From assembly GCA_001599295.1 (NCBI GenBank), contig BCGN01000005.1, positions 682,001-746,000 on the forward strand: 64,000 bases of DNA, read 5' to 3'. The notes beneath the pieces were generated by a model. It saw only the letters and a list, made by a program, of their open reading frames with translations. It did no database searches and was not told where the DNA came from. Origin of the DNA: Sporopachydermia quercuum (lineage: Eukaryota; Ascomycota; Sporopachydermiomycetes; Sporopachydermiales; Sporopachydermiaceae). Made by a program: the position numbers and the translations under genes. Below are positions 31,200-41,802 of the stretch, piece by piece. Within the stretch, counting starts at the first letter, position 1, and each line of letters begins with the position of its first letter.

Positions 31200-34019
31200 A
31201 TGTCAGAAATCAACTTGCTGCCACAGGGTGAAGCTGATGGTACTAAAACTGCGGAGGTATCACAACAAGAGGCAGATGAGTCTCAGAGTTCTAATGGAGT
31301 CAACACAGGGGTAAATACTACTTCTTCAACTATAGAAACAGACCTTGCCGAAAGTGCTAATATCAACACAACCCCTGTAGAAAGCAATGGTGTTGAAGTG
31401 AATGCAGAAACGATGGATCAAAATTTACAGGAAATTCACGAAAGATCTGTTGATGATGGCTCCATCGACCCGACTTCCGCTGCAACAGATGATAAAACGA
31501 ATGACATCGTATCTCCTGAAGAAGACGAACGAAAGTTCTTGTTGCACACGAACAATCCCAACCATTCAGATATGGACATAATACCTAACGATAACCTTTT
31601 GACTGAACAAGATTCTGATAAAACCACCGAGGTTGAATCTACCGAACTGACTGTACCAAAGGAGCCGACTCCTACTACTGAAACGACTCAATTTATCTCA
31701 AGCGAACCTCTAGTCGAGCAATCGGCTTCGGATGTAAATGATGGTTTAAAGCAAGAAAATGTTGAAGAGAAAGATGAATCATTGGAAGAAAAGCCTGTAA
31801 ATGAATCACCAAACGTAGAACATACATCTATACCAGCAACCGATACAGCTTCTCATAAAACCTCAGCTGAAAATGCACCTCAAATTCCTGAGGAGGATAC
31901 ACCTTCTAATTGGAATAACGAAGAACCTCCTCAGATCCAAGAACCAATTTCAATAGGAGATGAAGCAGCAGATGAAGTTTTGAACAGGCCAAAATTGAAA
32001 GGTGGAGATAAACTCACACATTCTCCTCGAGAGTTAGAACACAATGAAGAATTAAGAACTGTTACCAATGATATAGAGATGGCTGATTTAGAAGCCGATC
32101 CTAAACCAGAGTCTATACTACCAGAGGCGGTACCAGAACCGGAAATGGACCTAAAAACCGAGCCTGAGAAAACTGAGGACTCTAGAACTTTGAATATTGA
32201 TGGTGACATCAAGAAAGCTGGAAGTGAACTACCAGAACATGATGAAATGGATGTTGACGCTGATATAGATATCAATAATGATGATATAAAAGACAAAGGC
32301 TACGTTGATAATGATATTGATATTGAAAAAGAAGGTGAAGATGGAGAGCGAAAATCAAGAGAGACCAGTAAGGCTATCTCAGAACCTAAAGAATCGTCAA
32401 TTGTCAATCCTGCGATTGATTCAGTTGAGCTAGAAGAAGATGTCCCCAATCTACGAAATATGGTTGCTCAAACGCACGTCACAGTTATTCCTTCTTATGC
32501 CTCCTGGTTCAAACTTTCTGGTATCCATAAAGTCGAAACACAGTCGTTACCAGAATTCTTCAATCAAACTAATAAATCAAAAACGCCTCAGATTTATCTC
32601 AAATATAGAAACTTCATGGTCAACACTTATCGAATCAATCCTAATGACTATTTAACAGTTACTGCTTGCAGAAGAAACTTGGTCGGTGATGTCAGCTCCA
32701 TAATGAGAGTGCATAACTTCTTAGATAAATGGGGTTTAATCAACTACCAGGTACTTGCCGAAAATCGACCTCAGGGTGTTGCTCCTCCTTATACTGGGAA
32801 CTTCGAAGTGGATTATGACATACCAAGAGGCTTGTTTCCTTTTCAACCTTACCAACCACCACCAGACTTGCCAACAACTGCCTACTTTGATACAATTCTC
32901 GGAAAGAGAAAAGCAATGCAAAACAGTGTTCGACCAGAATCATATAATGATACTAATCATAACAATAATAATACAACAATTACATCTTCTACTACAACTA
33001 CAACTACAACTACAACTACCACAACATCCACATCCAATAAAAACGAGAAAACCGCTGAAGTAGTGAAACGACCAAAACTACTGTCAGATAATGATAAGTG
33101 GAATAAGATCGAACTAAGTAAACTATTAGAAGGCATTGAAAAATTTCAAAATAACTGGGAGCTGGTGGCCAAACACGTCGGGACAAAAACTCGTGATGAA
33201 TGTATTATCAAATTTATTCAATTGCCTATAGAGAAAGAATATATGTCCAATGACAGCTTTGAAGAACTTGGCCCTTTGAAATACTCCCCGACTACAATTC
33301 CTTTTACTGAAGCTGAAAACCCAGTCTTGAGCACTATAGCATTCTTGGTTGGGTTGGTTGATCCAAGTGTTGTAGCAGCTATGTCAAAGACGTCGGTTGA
33401 AGAAATCAAGAAACAGACTTTGGACAAACTTAAGGGTGGAGAGAGTAATGCTTCCAACGATAACGATACTGAAACTAAAGCTGAGAATGAAGTGAAATCA
33501 CCCAAAGGTCAAAAAGACTATGTTGAAGAGCTATCTAGTAGAGGGTTAGCAAGTGTAGCAGCTAGAAGTCACGTTTTTGCTACCTATGAAGAGAGGGAAA
33601 TGGCTAATACTACAAATAGTATTGTCAACTATGAGTTGAATAAGATTGATTTAAAAGTATCGCAACTTGAAGAGGTTGAAAAACAATTAGACTATGAACG
33701 ACAATTGTTGAAGAAATCTCAGAAACAAGTTCATCTTGACCGGTTGGCATTGCTAAGTACTACTAACGAAGTAATGTCTTTATTGAAGAAAGCAACGGAG
33801 TTGGGTACTGAGGGTGGAGCTGAATTAGTTCGAAAGGCTCAAGAACTAGTTTCAACTAATCCTCGATCCCATTTTGAGTCCAAGTTTGAAGGTATTGCTT
33901 CCATTAGAAATGCTACTGATAATACGCTCAGTGAAGTGAGCAATGGAGATAAAGACGAAAGCACTTTATTACCAGTTAGTGTTGAATCTGCTAGTACATA
34001 TCGATATTGGTCTGGCTGA
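31200..34019 (+). CDS. SWI3: SWI/SNF complex subunit Swi3
   Basis: 939 residues. A very acidic, Ser/Thr/Glu-rich N-terminal half (1-415) precedes a SWIRM domain (about 430-515, with SYASWFKLSGIHKVE and CRRNLVGDVSSIMRVHNFLDKWGLIN). A Thr-rich repeat follows, then a SANT domain (about 622-675, DKWNKIELSKLLEGIEKF and HVGTKTRDECIIKFIQLPIE) and a C-terminal coiled coil (about 815-865). The SWIRM-SANT-coiled-coil order defines Swi3/Rsc8; the long acidic N-terminus selects Swi3 over Rsc8. Swi3 dimerises and scaffolds the nucleosome-remodelling SWI/SNF complex. It begins the block that matches S. cerevisiae chromosome X left arm (recalled). Confidence 0.93.
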   Translation: MSEINLLPQGEADGTKTAEVSQQEADESQSSNGVNTGVNTTSSTIETDLAESANINTTPVESNGVEVNAETMDQNLQEIHERSVDDGSIDPTSAATDDKTNDIVSPEEDERKFLLHTNNPNHSDMDIIPNDNLLTEQDSDKTTEVESTELTVPKEPTPTTETTQFISSEPLVEQSASDVNDGLKQENVEEKDESLEEKPVNESPNVEHTSIPATDTASHKTSAENAPQIPEEDTPSNWNNEEPPQIQEPISIGDEAADEVLNRPKLKGGDKLTHSPRELEHNEELRTVTNDIEMADLEADPKPESILPEAVPEPEMDLKTEPEKTEDSRTLNIDGDIKKAGSELPEHDEMDVDADIDINNDDIKDKGYVDNDIDIEKEGEDGERKSRETSKAISEPKESSIVNPAIDSVELEEDVPNLRNMVAQTHVTVIPSYASWFKLSGIHKVETQSLPEFFNQTNKSKTPQIYLKYRNFMVNTYRINPNDYLTVTACRRNLVGDVSSIMRVHNFLDKWGLINYQVLAENRPQGVAPPYTGNFEVDYDIPRGLFPFQPYQPPPDLPTTAYFDTILGKRKAMQNSVRPESYNDTNHNNNNTTITSSTTTTTTTTTTTTSTSNKNEKTAEVVKRPKLLSDNDKWNKIELSKLLEGIEKFQNNWELVAKHVGTKTRDECIIKFIQLPIEKEYMSNDSFEELGPLKYSPTTIPFTEAENPVLSTIAFLVGLVDPSVVAAMSKTSVEEIKKQTLDKLKGGESNASNDNDTETKAENEVKSPKGQKDYVEELSSRGLASVAARSHVFATYEEREMANTTNSIVNYELNKIDLKVSQLEEVEKQLDYERQLLKKSQKQVHLDRLALLSTTNEVMSLLKKATELGTEGGAELVRKAQELVSTNPRSHFESKFEGIASIRNATDNTLSEVSNGDKDESTLLPVSVESASTYRYWSG
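32961..33034 (+). repeat. Asn/Thr-coding microsatellite in SWI3
   Basis: AAT/ACA-rich sequence with hexamer ACTACA repeated four times, then ACTACC (32991-33020), encoding an Asn run and a Thr run between SWIRM and SANT. Likely a length-variable linker. Confidence 0.8.
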
Positions 34020-34813
34020 TTGTATTATATACGAACACAGTAATTGTTCATAATTAAGGACAATGTGTTTCAAAAGTGTTAAATTTTTGTTGATACAAAA
34101 TACATTCTTCTGTAACAGTGTATATTAAGGTCTCAAAATAGAATGAGAAATCAAACATAAATACTACTTCGAAAACTTGTGTGTGCAAAGTTTTTGATTA
34201 TTTTTTGAGTAAAGTCAGATTATTCATTTGCTATTTGAATCTTCTGCTTACTTGTATTATATAGCTATTTGCTGAATTTGTCAAAATTATCAAAATGTGA
34301 CTATTGCTTTGCTACATTTCATTTGTTTGTATCCCTTAAACGATACATAACGATGTATACTGTAAGATGGATGATTAGCATGTATGATCCATTTCTTTCG
34401 AAATCTATTTTCTCCGTAATTGCTCATCAAACTGAACAGGTAAAGAGACAAGATTACATAATCAGGAAACATTTCTCAGTATCACCTAATCAGAAAATTT
34501 ATCACACGTATATGATGGAAGGGTGTCAGGATTCACACCAGGACAGAAAGAAGAAGACCCTTTGAAGATTACAGGTAGTGATTAATTTGAAGGGTCTCCG
34601 CTCTCTTATAGAGTAAACTAGTATATACAGCATTGAATACTCAACGGTTACTATGTACTTTCATTGTGCACAAAGATAAAAGCTTTCCGTTTATCAAATT
34701 GACTTGCAATCACGAATTACACTCACTCACTCGAATTATTCATGGTACTTAAGTGTCAGCGGACTTACAGGTTGAACATTTCACGCTTTTGATCTCCTAA
34801 GTAACACATCAAG
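34020..34813. other. SWI3-COY1 gap
   Basis: 794 bp containing the SWI3 3' side and COY1 promoter. A 98-codon frame at 34269-34565 starts at a non-ATG codon and has no recognisable feature; not accepted. Confidence 0.55.
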
Positions 34814-36922
34814 ATGAGCACAGAAAGGGAGTCATTTGATTCCCCCGGTGGGATTAAGCAACCGGCAAAAGCTAACAGCAATATCCAAGTTGGAACAGGG
34901 AGTAAATTCGAAAAAGCTTTAATGGTATGGTCTGAAGTTGGCTTCAATGATTTACAGAAAACCTTAGATGTGCAAGGATTAGAAATTTTGGAGAAACAAA
35001 AGAAATCAGTTGTAAGCAGGAAAGAACTTGCAACTAAGACAAAGGAATTCAAACGATTAGATGATGATGATAAGCTGAACGAATTTAAGCAGTTGCTTAA
35101 GATGTACCAAGGTGAGATTGATGATTTGACAAAACGATGTAAATACGCTGAGACATCATTCATGGGTGTTTACAGACCATTAGCAGAAGCACCCGATCCA
35201 ACACCTTTATTGGAAGCATGCGTTGATTCGGTACTATCAGCAACCGAATTATCGAAATTATCCGTTGAGAATGCAATGTTGCAGGAACAATTAGTGAGAT
35301 ATGCTGATTATGATCATCTAAAGTCAAGAATGCAGAAAATAGAGCAACAAGCTGCTGAGAATACAACTTCTAAAGTCAAGGCAAAAGAGCTAGAATTGAA
35401 AGCCCTGATTGATGAAAAGGAAAGAAACTGGAAAAACAAAGAATCTACATATGAGAAACAGCTCACCCAAGCCAGGGATGAATTGAAGGAAATTAAGGCA
35501 AACTATGAAGTTTCTGAAGCTAGACTTGATGCTCAAAGTAAAACATTGGGAGATAATTCAGAATCTCTGTCACAATCCACAATTGTTGAGTTTGAAATCA
35601 TATCAAGAGATTTGGAAACAGCACATACAAGAGTTCTTGAATTGGAGAAACGAAATGAAGAATTAAGAGCTGAACTACAAGAGGCCAAAAGTGGTTCAAA
35701 GCTTGACGATTTTAAAACAGAACAGGAATCTAAAATCGCTGATCTCCACAGTGAGAATACCATTTTATCAGCTAGAGTTCAAAGCCAAAAGAGTATAATC
35801 GAGAATTTGAAATCTGATAAGCACTCTCAGCAAGAGACTTTAGAAAGGACCTTGGAACAGAAAACTAACGAAGTCTCGAATCTTAAAGCAACTTTATTGA
35901 AATATCAAGACTATGATGAACTGAAGCAAGAACTGAATATTCTTAGACAACTAGAGTTTGGATTGGAAGATGAGGAGGAATTAAAGAATGGATCACTTTC
36001 TAAAGGAGACCGTATTACCGATGATTCAGTAGAACAACTTCTAATATCGCGGAATAAGAAATTGGATAACGATTTGACTCTCTACCGAGTGCAGAACGAG
36101 GAATTGTCAAGTAAAGTTACCGAGCTGGAAAATCAGTTGCACGCTGCTGTGGAGAACCTTGAAAGAGTCCAAGATTTGAATGAAAAACTGGAAAAAGATC
36201 TCAGTACAAGTTTGGGGGAAGCACGCAATTCCAATTTTGGTACGATGTCGATGATCAGTGGAAAGCCAGGTCAAAAACTATCGCCAGCAGCCTCAATTGC
36301 TGGTATCGATAACATGAGTACAATTGGAACAGGTCCTACTAGATCGAATAATGATTCATCATTACTGAACATTGTTACCCAACAAAGGGATCGATTCAGA
36401 GTTAGAAACAGTGAACTTGAAGATGATTCTCGAAAGAACTCCGGTATCATCACCGAACTACGCAGTGAGATTAAGAAATTACAGAAGGATAATGCTGAAC
36501 TTTATGAACGATCTCGGTACATTTCATCATTTGCTGGAAATCAATCTTCTACTCAAAACAGACTGAAAGGTCCTGCACACGATGTTGAAGCATATCGAGA
36601 ATCTTATGAGAATAGTTTATCACCATTCCAGAAGTTCAAGGGAGAAGAGAAAGAACGGGCTCTATCACGGATGACGCCGTTAGAAAGAATCATGTACTCG
36701 TTTTCTAGTACGATTTTGGCAAATAAACACAGTCGGAATTTGTTTGTCATTTATTGCATAGGTCTACATTTATTGGTTATGATAATGATGTTTTATGCTC
36801 TAAGCGTTCATGGTTCTATGACACCTGAGGTGAGTTCATCAGGTGGCAAGGCAGGTTCCGTTGTTGAAGGTCATGGAAATAATATAGATAGCGGATGGAG
36901 AGTAGGAAATCAAAACGATTAA
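34814..36922 (+). CDS. COY1: Golgi coiled-coil golgin Coy1 (CASP homolog)
   Basis: 702 residues. A conserved N-terminal region (about 33-130, KALMVWSEVGFNDLQKTLD) is followed by long heptad-rich coiled coil to about 480. A low-complexity Ser/Gly stretch and more coiled coil come next. The C-terminus has a CASP_C-like segment (TPLERIMYSFSSTILANKHSR) and one tail membrane anchor (about 638-662, LFVIYCIGLHLLVMIMMFYAL). Coy1 is a tail-anchored golgin that works with COG and SNAREs in Golgi retrograde traffic. It is convergent with RPL17, as in the YKL179C-YKL180W pair of S. cerevisiae (recalled). Confidence 0.93.
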   Translation: MSTERESFDSPGGIKQPAKANSNIQVGTGSKFEKALMVWSEVGFNDLQKTLDVQGLEILEKQKKSVVSRKELATKTKEFKRLDDDDKLNEFKQLLKMYQGEIDDLTKRCKYAETSFMGVYRPLAEAPDPTPLLEACVDSVLSATELSKLSVENAMLQEQLVRYADYDHLKSRMQKIEQQAAENTTSKVKAKELELKALIDEKERNWKNKESTYEKQLTQARDELKEIKANYEVSEARLDAQSKTLGDNSESLSQSTIVEFEIISRDLETAHTRVLELEKRNEELRAELQEAKSGSKLDDFKTEQESKIADLHSENTILSARVQSQKSIIENLKSDKHSQQETLERTLEQKTNEVSNLKATLLKYQDYDELKQELNILRQLEFGLEDEEELKNGSLSKGDRITDDSVEQLLISRNKKLDNDLTLYRVQNEELSSKVTELENQLHAAVENLERVQDLNEKLEKDLSTSLGEARNSNFGTMSMISGKPGQKLSPAASIAGIDNMSTIGTGPTRSNNDSSLLNIVTQQRDRFRVRNSELEDDSRKNSGIITELRSEIKKLQKDNAELYERSRYISSFAGNQSSTQNRLKGPAHDVEAYRESYENSLSPFQKFKGEEKERALSRMTPLERIMYSFSSTILANKHSRNLFVIYCIGLHLLVMIMMFYALSVHGSMTPEVSSSGGKAGSVVEGHGNNIDSGWRVGNQND

Positions 36923-37137
36923 ATTAATACTGAAATGAATTAACGTCATTATAAATGTGCATAAATGGCTAAATCTAAATTCCCTGAACTCACATATAAC
37001 AAAAGAGGGTGTAAATTCGATAATATAAACTTTCCATAGAATTCCCATTCTTTCCGAAAAGATACAGAGTAAAGTACCTCCAATTACATAAAAACATTTT
37101 TATTAGTATTTAGAAATTTCCGTATATGGGATTGTAT

Positions 37138-38014
37138 CTAATTCTTTAAAGCCTTTTCAACAGCTTCTTCCTTCTCAGTCAAGATGATCTCAATGTGGCA
37201 TGGAGATGATTCGTAGGCATTGATACGACCATGGGCACGGTAAGTTCTTCTTCTTTGCTTAGGAGCTTGATTGACTTGAATGTGCTTGATGATGAGCTTA
37301 TCAGCTTCAAGACCCTTGGCCTATAAAATAGTTAGTATACTAGAAAAAGCAAAAGATATCAATAGAGTACATAATTCTGATAGGAATCCGATTATGAATG
37401 TTTACGATTAAGATTGCATGTAATTTGTAACTGTAGCTTGTGGTTGAATCTGTTGAATCGGTTGAGATGATTGAAAACAAGTACTTATTGAATGTCGGCT
37501 GGAAACATTTGACAAGGATTGGCTCGCTCACATTATTGCTCTATTTTTTTCTTCCATTACAAAATTTTTCGATTGGTATATTGAAATCGCCTAATACTTG
37601 CTGGTATCTCTTTAACAATACGTGGAACTTGTTGTAATCTCTCCTACCATTATTGGATCCTCGCATTCTGTTCATTTTACTGTAAAAAAAAAGACAAAAA
37701 CTTACTTCAGCGTTGGCTTCAGCATTCTTCAAAAGGTCGGAAACAAACTTGACGGACTTAACAGGCCATCTGGCTTTGGTGACACCGAATTCCTTACCTT
37801 GACCGGTTCGGCCAATAGATCCGGCGTACTTTCTGAAAGGAATAGCTCTCTTCTTTTCAGCAACAGCTTCAAGGTAAGCTTGGGCCTTCTTTAAAGGCCA
37901 TCCCTTGATAGCAGCAGCGGTTTCGTGAGTGTTCTTGTAAGAAACTCTAAGGTAAGAACCTCTGGAAGAAGAGCTCTTTTCAGGATTTTCGGGAACAGCA
38001 CTGTAACGAGTCAT
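37138..38014 (-). CDS. RPL17: 60S ribosomal protein uL22 (Rpl17), two exons
   Basis: Exon 1 37706-38014 (103 codons, ending NAEANAE) and exon 2 37138-37320 ([13 protein letters not shown]...) join in phase 0 to give 163 residues. The intron (37321-37705, 385 nt) has GTAAGT, a perfect TACTAAC (37331-37337) and AG; the junction falls, as I recall, where the S. cerevisiae RPL17 intron lies. uL22 lines the ribosome exit tunnel with its beta-hairpin (exon 2, [17 protein letters not shown]). The protein stops at [10 protein letters not shown] and lacks the ~20-residue basic tail (SRQRGR-type) I recall in other fungal uL22 proteins. It is convergent with COY1 and divergent from ATG27. A CATGTGAT Cbf1-like site lies at 38377-38384. 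Confidence 0.96.
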
Positions 38015-38834
38015 CTTGAATAGTGTTCTGTTATATAGGGTTGATGTATATTAAATCCTATAAGTTCAAATCAAACAAGCTATTTTCAGATTGCAGATTG
38101 CAAAATCCTTATTATCGTACAAGGGAAAAAAATCAGTGGTTTCAAAATCCTTAATAGTAAGTGTAAGTTACCAGTATAGTTTCCAGTATGCTGTGGTTTT
38201 GGTTGTGCCAGTGTGGATTCTACTGACAATGTAATTTCGAATTCTAATTCCGCTTGGGTTGAAAAGTTGCGTCGGTTTCTATTTCTATTACACAGTGGGA
38301 AAACATCGATGTCCCTAATTGGAATTTCTTCCAAACTGATGAGCAATCAAAATTTTGTAAGACAACTGCATGGTATCATGTGATGTGGAGTTCAACAATT
38401 GGAGCATTATAGAACAGCGTGCCAAATATTACATACAACGTAATTAGTGTACTGGCTTACCATTGTGACAGCTATAGTGATAACCTCAAACCATCACCTT
38501 ATACCCTTATTTAAAGCAGGTGATTAGAATAACTTGGAAAACATACGGATTACGTCATACTTAAACATTTCATATTTTGGTGATGCTTCCAACAGCGGAT
38601 AGTAAAGTAGGACTTTGAGATAGGCATTCTCTGATACTAATAAATAGGCTTCAAATTATTCAATTATATATTGCCCCAATCAATCCTCAGACAAGTAATA
38701 CCTATAATATAAAATCTTTATGATTGTGTCATCTGGTTACTTCGGAAATTGAACTTTACGTGCTTTTGATATAACAACGTCTCATAGCTACTTTCTTATC
38801 TGGTGAAGTCTAATCGTACTATCATTCATACAAC
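38015..38834. other. RPL17-ATG27 divergent promoter region
   Basis: 820 bp. CATGTGAT (38377-38384, fits the Cbf1 form CAYGTGAY) lies 363 bp upstream of RPL17. No ORF of note. Confidence 0.5.
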
Positions 38835-39752
38835 ATGAAAGTGGGATCCAATCTAGCTGCTTCCACTTTGTTGATGATTTCCAGTGTACTGGAAGCAACA
38901 GCCCTATTTACCTGCGATGAATTCACTGTGAATGATGTTGTATACGACTTCTCGAAACTTGGGGGACTTCATACTATAGTCCAGTCGAAGAAGACACCAC
39001 CAAGTGTAGCAGAAACTACATGGTTTATTAATCCCTGTGGGGCAATCGAAGCAACGAAGGACAAAAAAGACAATCAGAATCTTTGTCCCAAAGGCTCTCA
39101 AATATGCGGGGTAACAGAACTTTCATTTCCTGGAACTAAGGAACAACCAGTAGTATCCGAGATTATCCCAGTGGCAGGGGATATCACGAACGAACCTAAA
39201 ACTTTACCATCCATAGTTTACATAATTCCGGATAATTCAACTCCAGATACAGCACCTGAACATGGATTGCCAGGGATAGAGATGATATATCATGGAGGAG
39301 TTTGGGGAGAAAACCCATTGGAAGCCAAAATCAATTATTATTGTGTAACTGAGGAACAGTTAAAAGACGAGAAGTTTCAACCCGCTTTACAATTATCACC
39401 ATTGGGATTCAACGGGACCGTTTTACATGCCAATTGGTTCACACAAGTAGCTTGTGGTGAATCAGAAGGTAACACTCCGGGAGGTGATAATAAAAAAGAT
39501 GGAAAAAAGGATAAATCTGACACCAGCGGATGGGGATGGTTCACATGGCTTTTTATCATTTTCGTGCTTGGTTTCGGTGTTTACATTGTTGGTGGGGCTT
39601 GGGTTAATTATAATCGTTATGGAAGCACAGGAGTTGACATTCTACCTAATTCAGACTCCTTCAGAGATATTCCTAATTTAATAGGAGAGATGATCAGAAA
39701 AGTGTTCAATTCATTTGGTGGAAATAGCAGAGGTGGCTACAGTGCAGTTTAA
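38835..39752 (+). CDS. ATG27: autophagy membrane protein Atg27
   Basis: 305 residues. It is a type I membrane protein: signal peptide (about 1-23, MKVGSNLAASTLLMISSV), a luminal mannose-6-phosphate-receptor-like domain with paired cysteines (C27, C68, C83, C91, C169, C207), a Lys/Asp spacer, one membrane helix (about 236-258) and a cytosolic tail ending in YSAV. The final YSAV is the tyrosine sorting motif known from yeast Atg27 for AP-3 transport to the vacuole. Atg27 cycles between Golgi, vacuole and Atg9 compartments and supports Atg9 vesicle supply. It is convergent with PFD1 (95 bp apart), as YJL178C-YJL179W (recalled). Confidence 0.94.
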   Translation: MKVGSNLAASTLLMISSVLEATALFTCDEFTVNDVVYDFSKLGGLHTIVQSKKTPPSVAETTWFINPCGAIEATKDKKDNQNLCPKGSQICGVTELSFPGTKEQPVVSEIIPVAGDITNEPKTLPSIVYIIPDNSTPDTAPEHGLPGIEMIYHGGVWGENPLEAKINYYCVTEEQLKDEKFQPALQLSPLGFNGTVLHANWFTQVACGESEGNTPGGDNKKDGKKDKSDTSGWGWFTWLFIIFVLGFGVYIVGGAWVNYNRYGSTGVDILPNSDSFRDIPNLIGEMIRKVFNSFGGNSRGGYSAV

Positions 39753-39847
39753 AGATAGGACTTATAAATAGATGGTCAGGTATCCATATATTTACCTACC
39801 TATAGAATACTTAACCTTCAACCCATATACCTCATTTGAAGGTCTAT

Positions 39848-40307
39848 TCAGTTCCTTCTTAATATTTCATTCATACCTTTCACCGCGTTTTCCATAGTTG
39901 AGTTCAGATAATTCTTCTTAATTTCTAACGATTTCAGATCATCTTTTATACCAGTTACTTCTTGTTGTAGCTTCAGTTTATACGAGCTTTTGGATGTAGA
40001 AACAAATATCTTACCCACTCCTTCCCAAACAGGTTTCTCAGATGGATCTTCTGCCAGCTCTTTCATTGTAAGTTCTCTTAACTTCAAATCATTATTTCGT
40101 CTCGATATCATCTGGTTTACTGCTGATAGTTCATTCTGTGTGGTCGAAATCTTAGCATCCACCTCCATAAACACCTACAAAGCTTTATTAATAACACAGT
40201 TGCAAAATTTCTTTCAGGAATATAATCTTCAGTCACAAAATCTTGACATGAATAACCAGTTCATAAAATCATTCATTCATACCTTTTGTAAAGCTTCCTG
40301 ATTCATT
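39848..40307 (-). CDS. PFD1: prefoldin subunit 1, two exons
   Basis: Exon 1 40284-40307 (MNQEALQK, 8 codons) and exon 2 39848-40174 (VFMEVDAKIS...) join in phase 0 to give 116 residues. The 109-nt intron starts GTATGA and ends TAG; it lacks TACTAAC, and the best branch candidate is TATTAAT (40187-40193). The protein is a beta-class prefoldin: two coiled-coil helices flanking the hairpin with KPVWEGVGKIFV. The end SLEIKKNYLNSTMENAV is typical of Pfd1. Prefoldin hands unfolded actin and tubulin to the CCT chaperonin. The tiny first exon is needed because exon 2 has no suitable upstream ATG. Neighbours ATG27 and ATP12 match YJL178-YJL180 (recalled). Confidence 0.9.
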
Positions 40308-40794
40308 GCGTCCACAAACTAGTTGCACTTAATTTCGGTAATGAAAGAATTCAAACAGATACAAACTAAGAACAAGCATAAAAACTTGATCCCTCCCGCA
40401 CAAGCGTCTATTCACAATCCAATCATTCAAATAATTTATCAATATAAATAATACCTACTTTAATACTGATTCAATCAACAATTGCGTTGTTCTATTTACC
40501 ATACAAATACACATACTAGTATTCCAGTCATTCTTGCCCCTGTTTTGAGACGCTCTGAAATATAAAGGCCAATCATCCGGGTAACTTTAGTTTGAAATTG
40601 TAGGGGTTTCTCGAGAGTATTTGTCTATCACAGAATGGATCAAACTCGATCAACAAAATATAATGAGAATCAATCAATGAAGTGATAAGTTAATACTGTA
40701 ATTGTAGCTAACCGATAGTATATTATTTGATAGTTAACTGTGTATCTGGTTGTCTATAGCTACATCTACACTGCTAAAAAGACTACAGAAATAA
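40308..40794. other. PFD1-ATP12 divergent promoter
   Basis: 487 bp shared upstream region. No distinctive motif or ORF seen. Confidence 0.55.
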
Positions 40795-41802
40795 ATGAAA
40801 ATGTCGTTAGCAAGGTATATTAGCAGATCATATGGCAGAACATACTCAGTAAGACTATTGACTAGTCAATGTGGGTACGCCACAGCAACAGGCAAAGTCC
40901 ACACTGATTTGAGACCTCCAACAGCAGCTAATAGTAATGTTAAAGAACTGAAAGGTGGTAGAATTATACTGGAGGACAGCAAACCTACAGAGACCAATCG
41001 ATTAGAAAAGACCTTACAGAAGTTCTGGGAAAAGGTCGGAGTGGTAGAAGCTAAGAATGATCTCTATGAAGGTTATGTGATCCAGTTGGATTCCAAGCCA
41101 ATGAAAACACCTGGTGGACATCATTTGATTATTCCTAAGAAGAATCCTGTTTTAGCTGAACTAATAGCACATGAGTGGAGAATGTTACCTGATTTAAAAG
41201 TCAAGCACTACTCCGTTCCTTTGACATCAGTCACTGCAAGAGCAATTGATTTGTTACATAACGAAGAATTGGAAAAGGAGAAGAACTTTGAATTAGAAGA
41301 AACAGTTAAACACGATATTGGAAATCTTTTGCTAAAATATCTAGACACTGATACACTACTTGTTTTCTCTCCTCTTAAAGATTGTGACGGCCTTTTAAGA
41401 CCAGAACAAGAACGTGTTTACAGACCTATTATTACCGAATGTGAAGAGTTTTTAAAATTACCATCATCGCTGATTTCTCTTGATACAGAGTTTGGTTTAT
41501 TAGGTAATAGCCAAACTGAAGACGTTAAAAGAAAAGTGTTGGAATGGATTTTTTCGCTTGATATTTGGAGTTTAGTTGCATTAGAAAAAGCTACATTAAC
41601 AGCAAAGAGTTTTCTAGTGGGCGTCTGCATAGTCAACCCAAATAATAATTTGACAATTGACGAGTTGGCTAACGCCGCTAACTTAGAAACTGTGATTCAA
41701 ACCCAACATTGGGGTGAAGTTGAAGATACTCATGATGTGGATTTTTCTGATATTAGAAGAAATCTAGGCTGTGCTAGTTTGATTGCCTATTCTTCCAAAT
41801 AA
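40795..41802 (+). CDS. ATP12: F1-ATPase assembly chaperone Atp12
   Basis: 335 residues from the first ATG; a second ATG two codons later is equally possible. A basic Arg/Ser-rich mitochondrial presequence (about 1-35) leads to the ATP12 domain (about 65-330): LQKFWEKVGV, GYVIQLDSKPMKTPGG, AHEWRMLPDLKVKHYSVPLTSVTARAID, and the C-terminal SLVALEKATLTAKSFLVG. Atp12 binds free F1 alpha subunit in the matrix so that it assembles with beta. It is followed on the opposite strand by the DH-domain gene, the same arrangement as YJL180C-YJL181W (recalled). Confidence 0.95.
   Translation: MKMSLARYISRSYGRTYSVRLLTSQCGYATATGKVHTDLRPPTAANSNVKELKGGRIILEDSKPTETNRLEKTLQKFWEKVGVVEAKNDLYEGYVIQLDSKPMKTPGGHHLIIPKKNPVLAELIAHEWRMLPDLKVKHYSVPLTSVTARAIDLLHNEELEKEKNFELEETVKHDIGNLLLKYLDTDTLLVFSPLKDCDGLLRPEQERVYRPIITECEEFLKLPSSLISLDTEFGLLGNSQTEDVKRKVLEWIFSLDIWSLVALEKATLTAKSFLVGVCIVNPNNNLTIDELANAANLETVIQTQHWGEVEDTHDVDFSDIRRNLGCASLIAYSSK

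Noticed and set aside
34269-34565. 98-codon frame between SWI3 and COY1
   Set aside because: Non-ATG start and no domain; overlaps an opposing frame.
40172-40174. GTG as start codon for PFD1
   Set aside because: Nuclear yeast genes use ATG; the spliced first exon gives a proper start and N-terminus.
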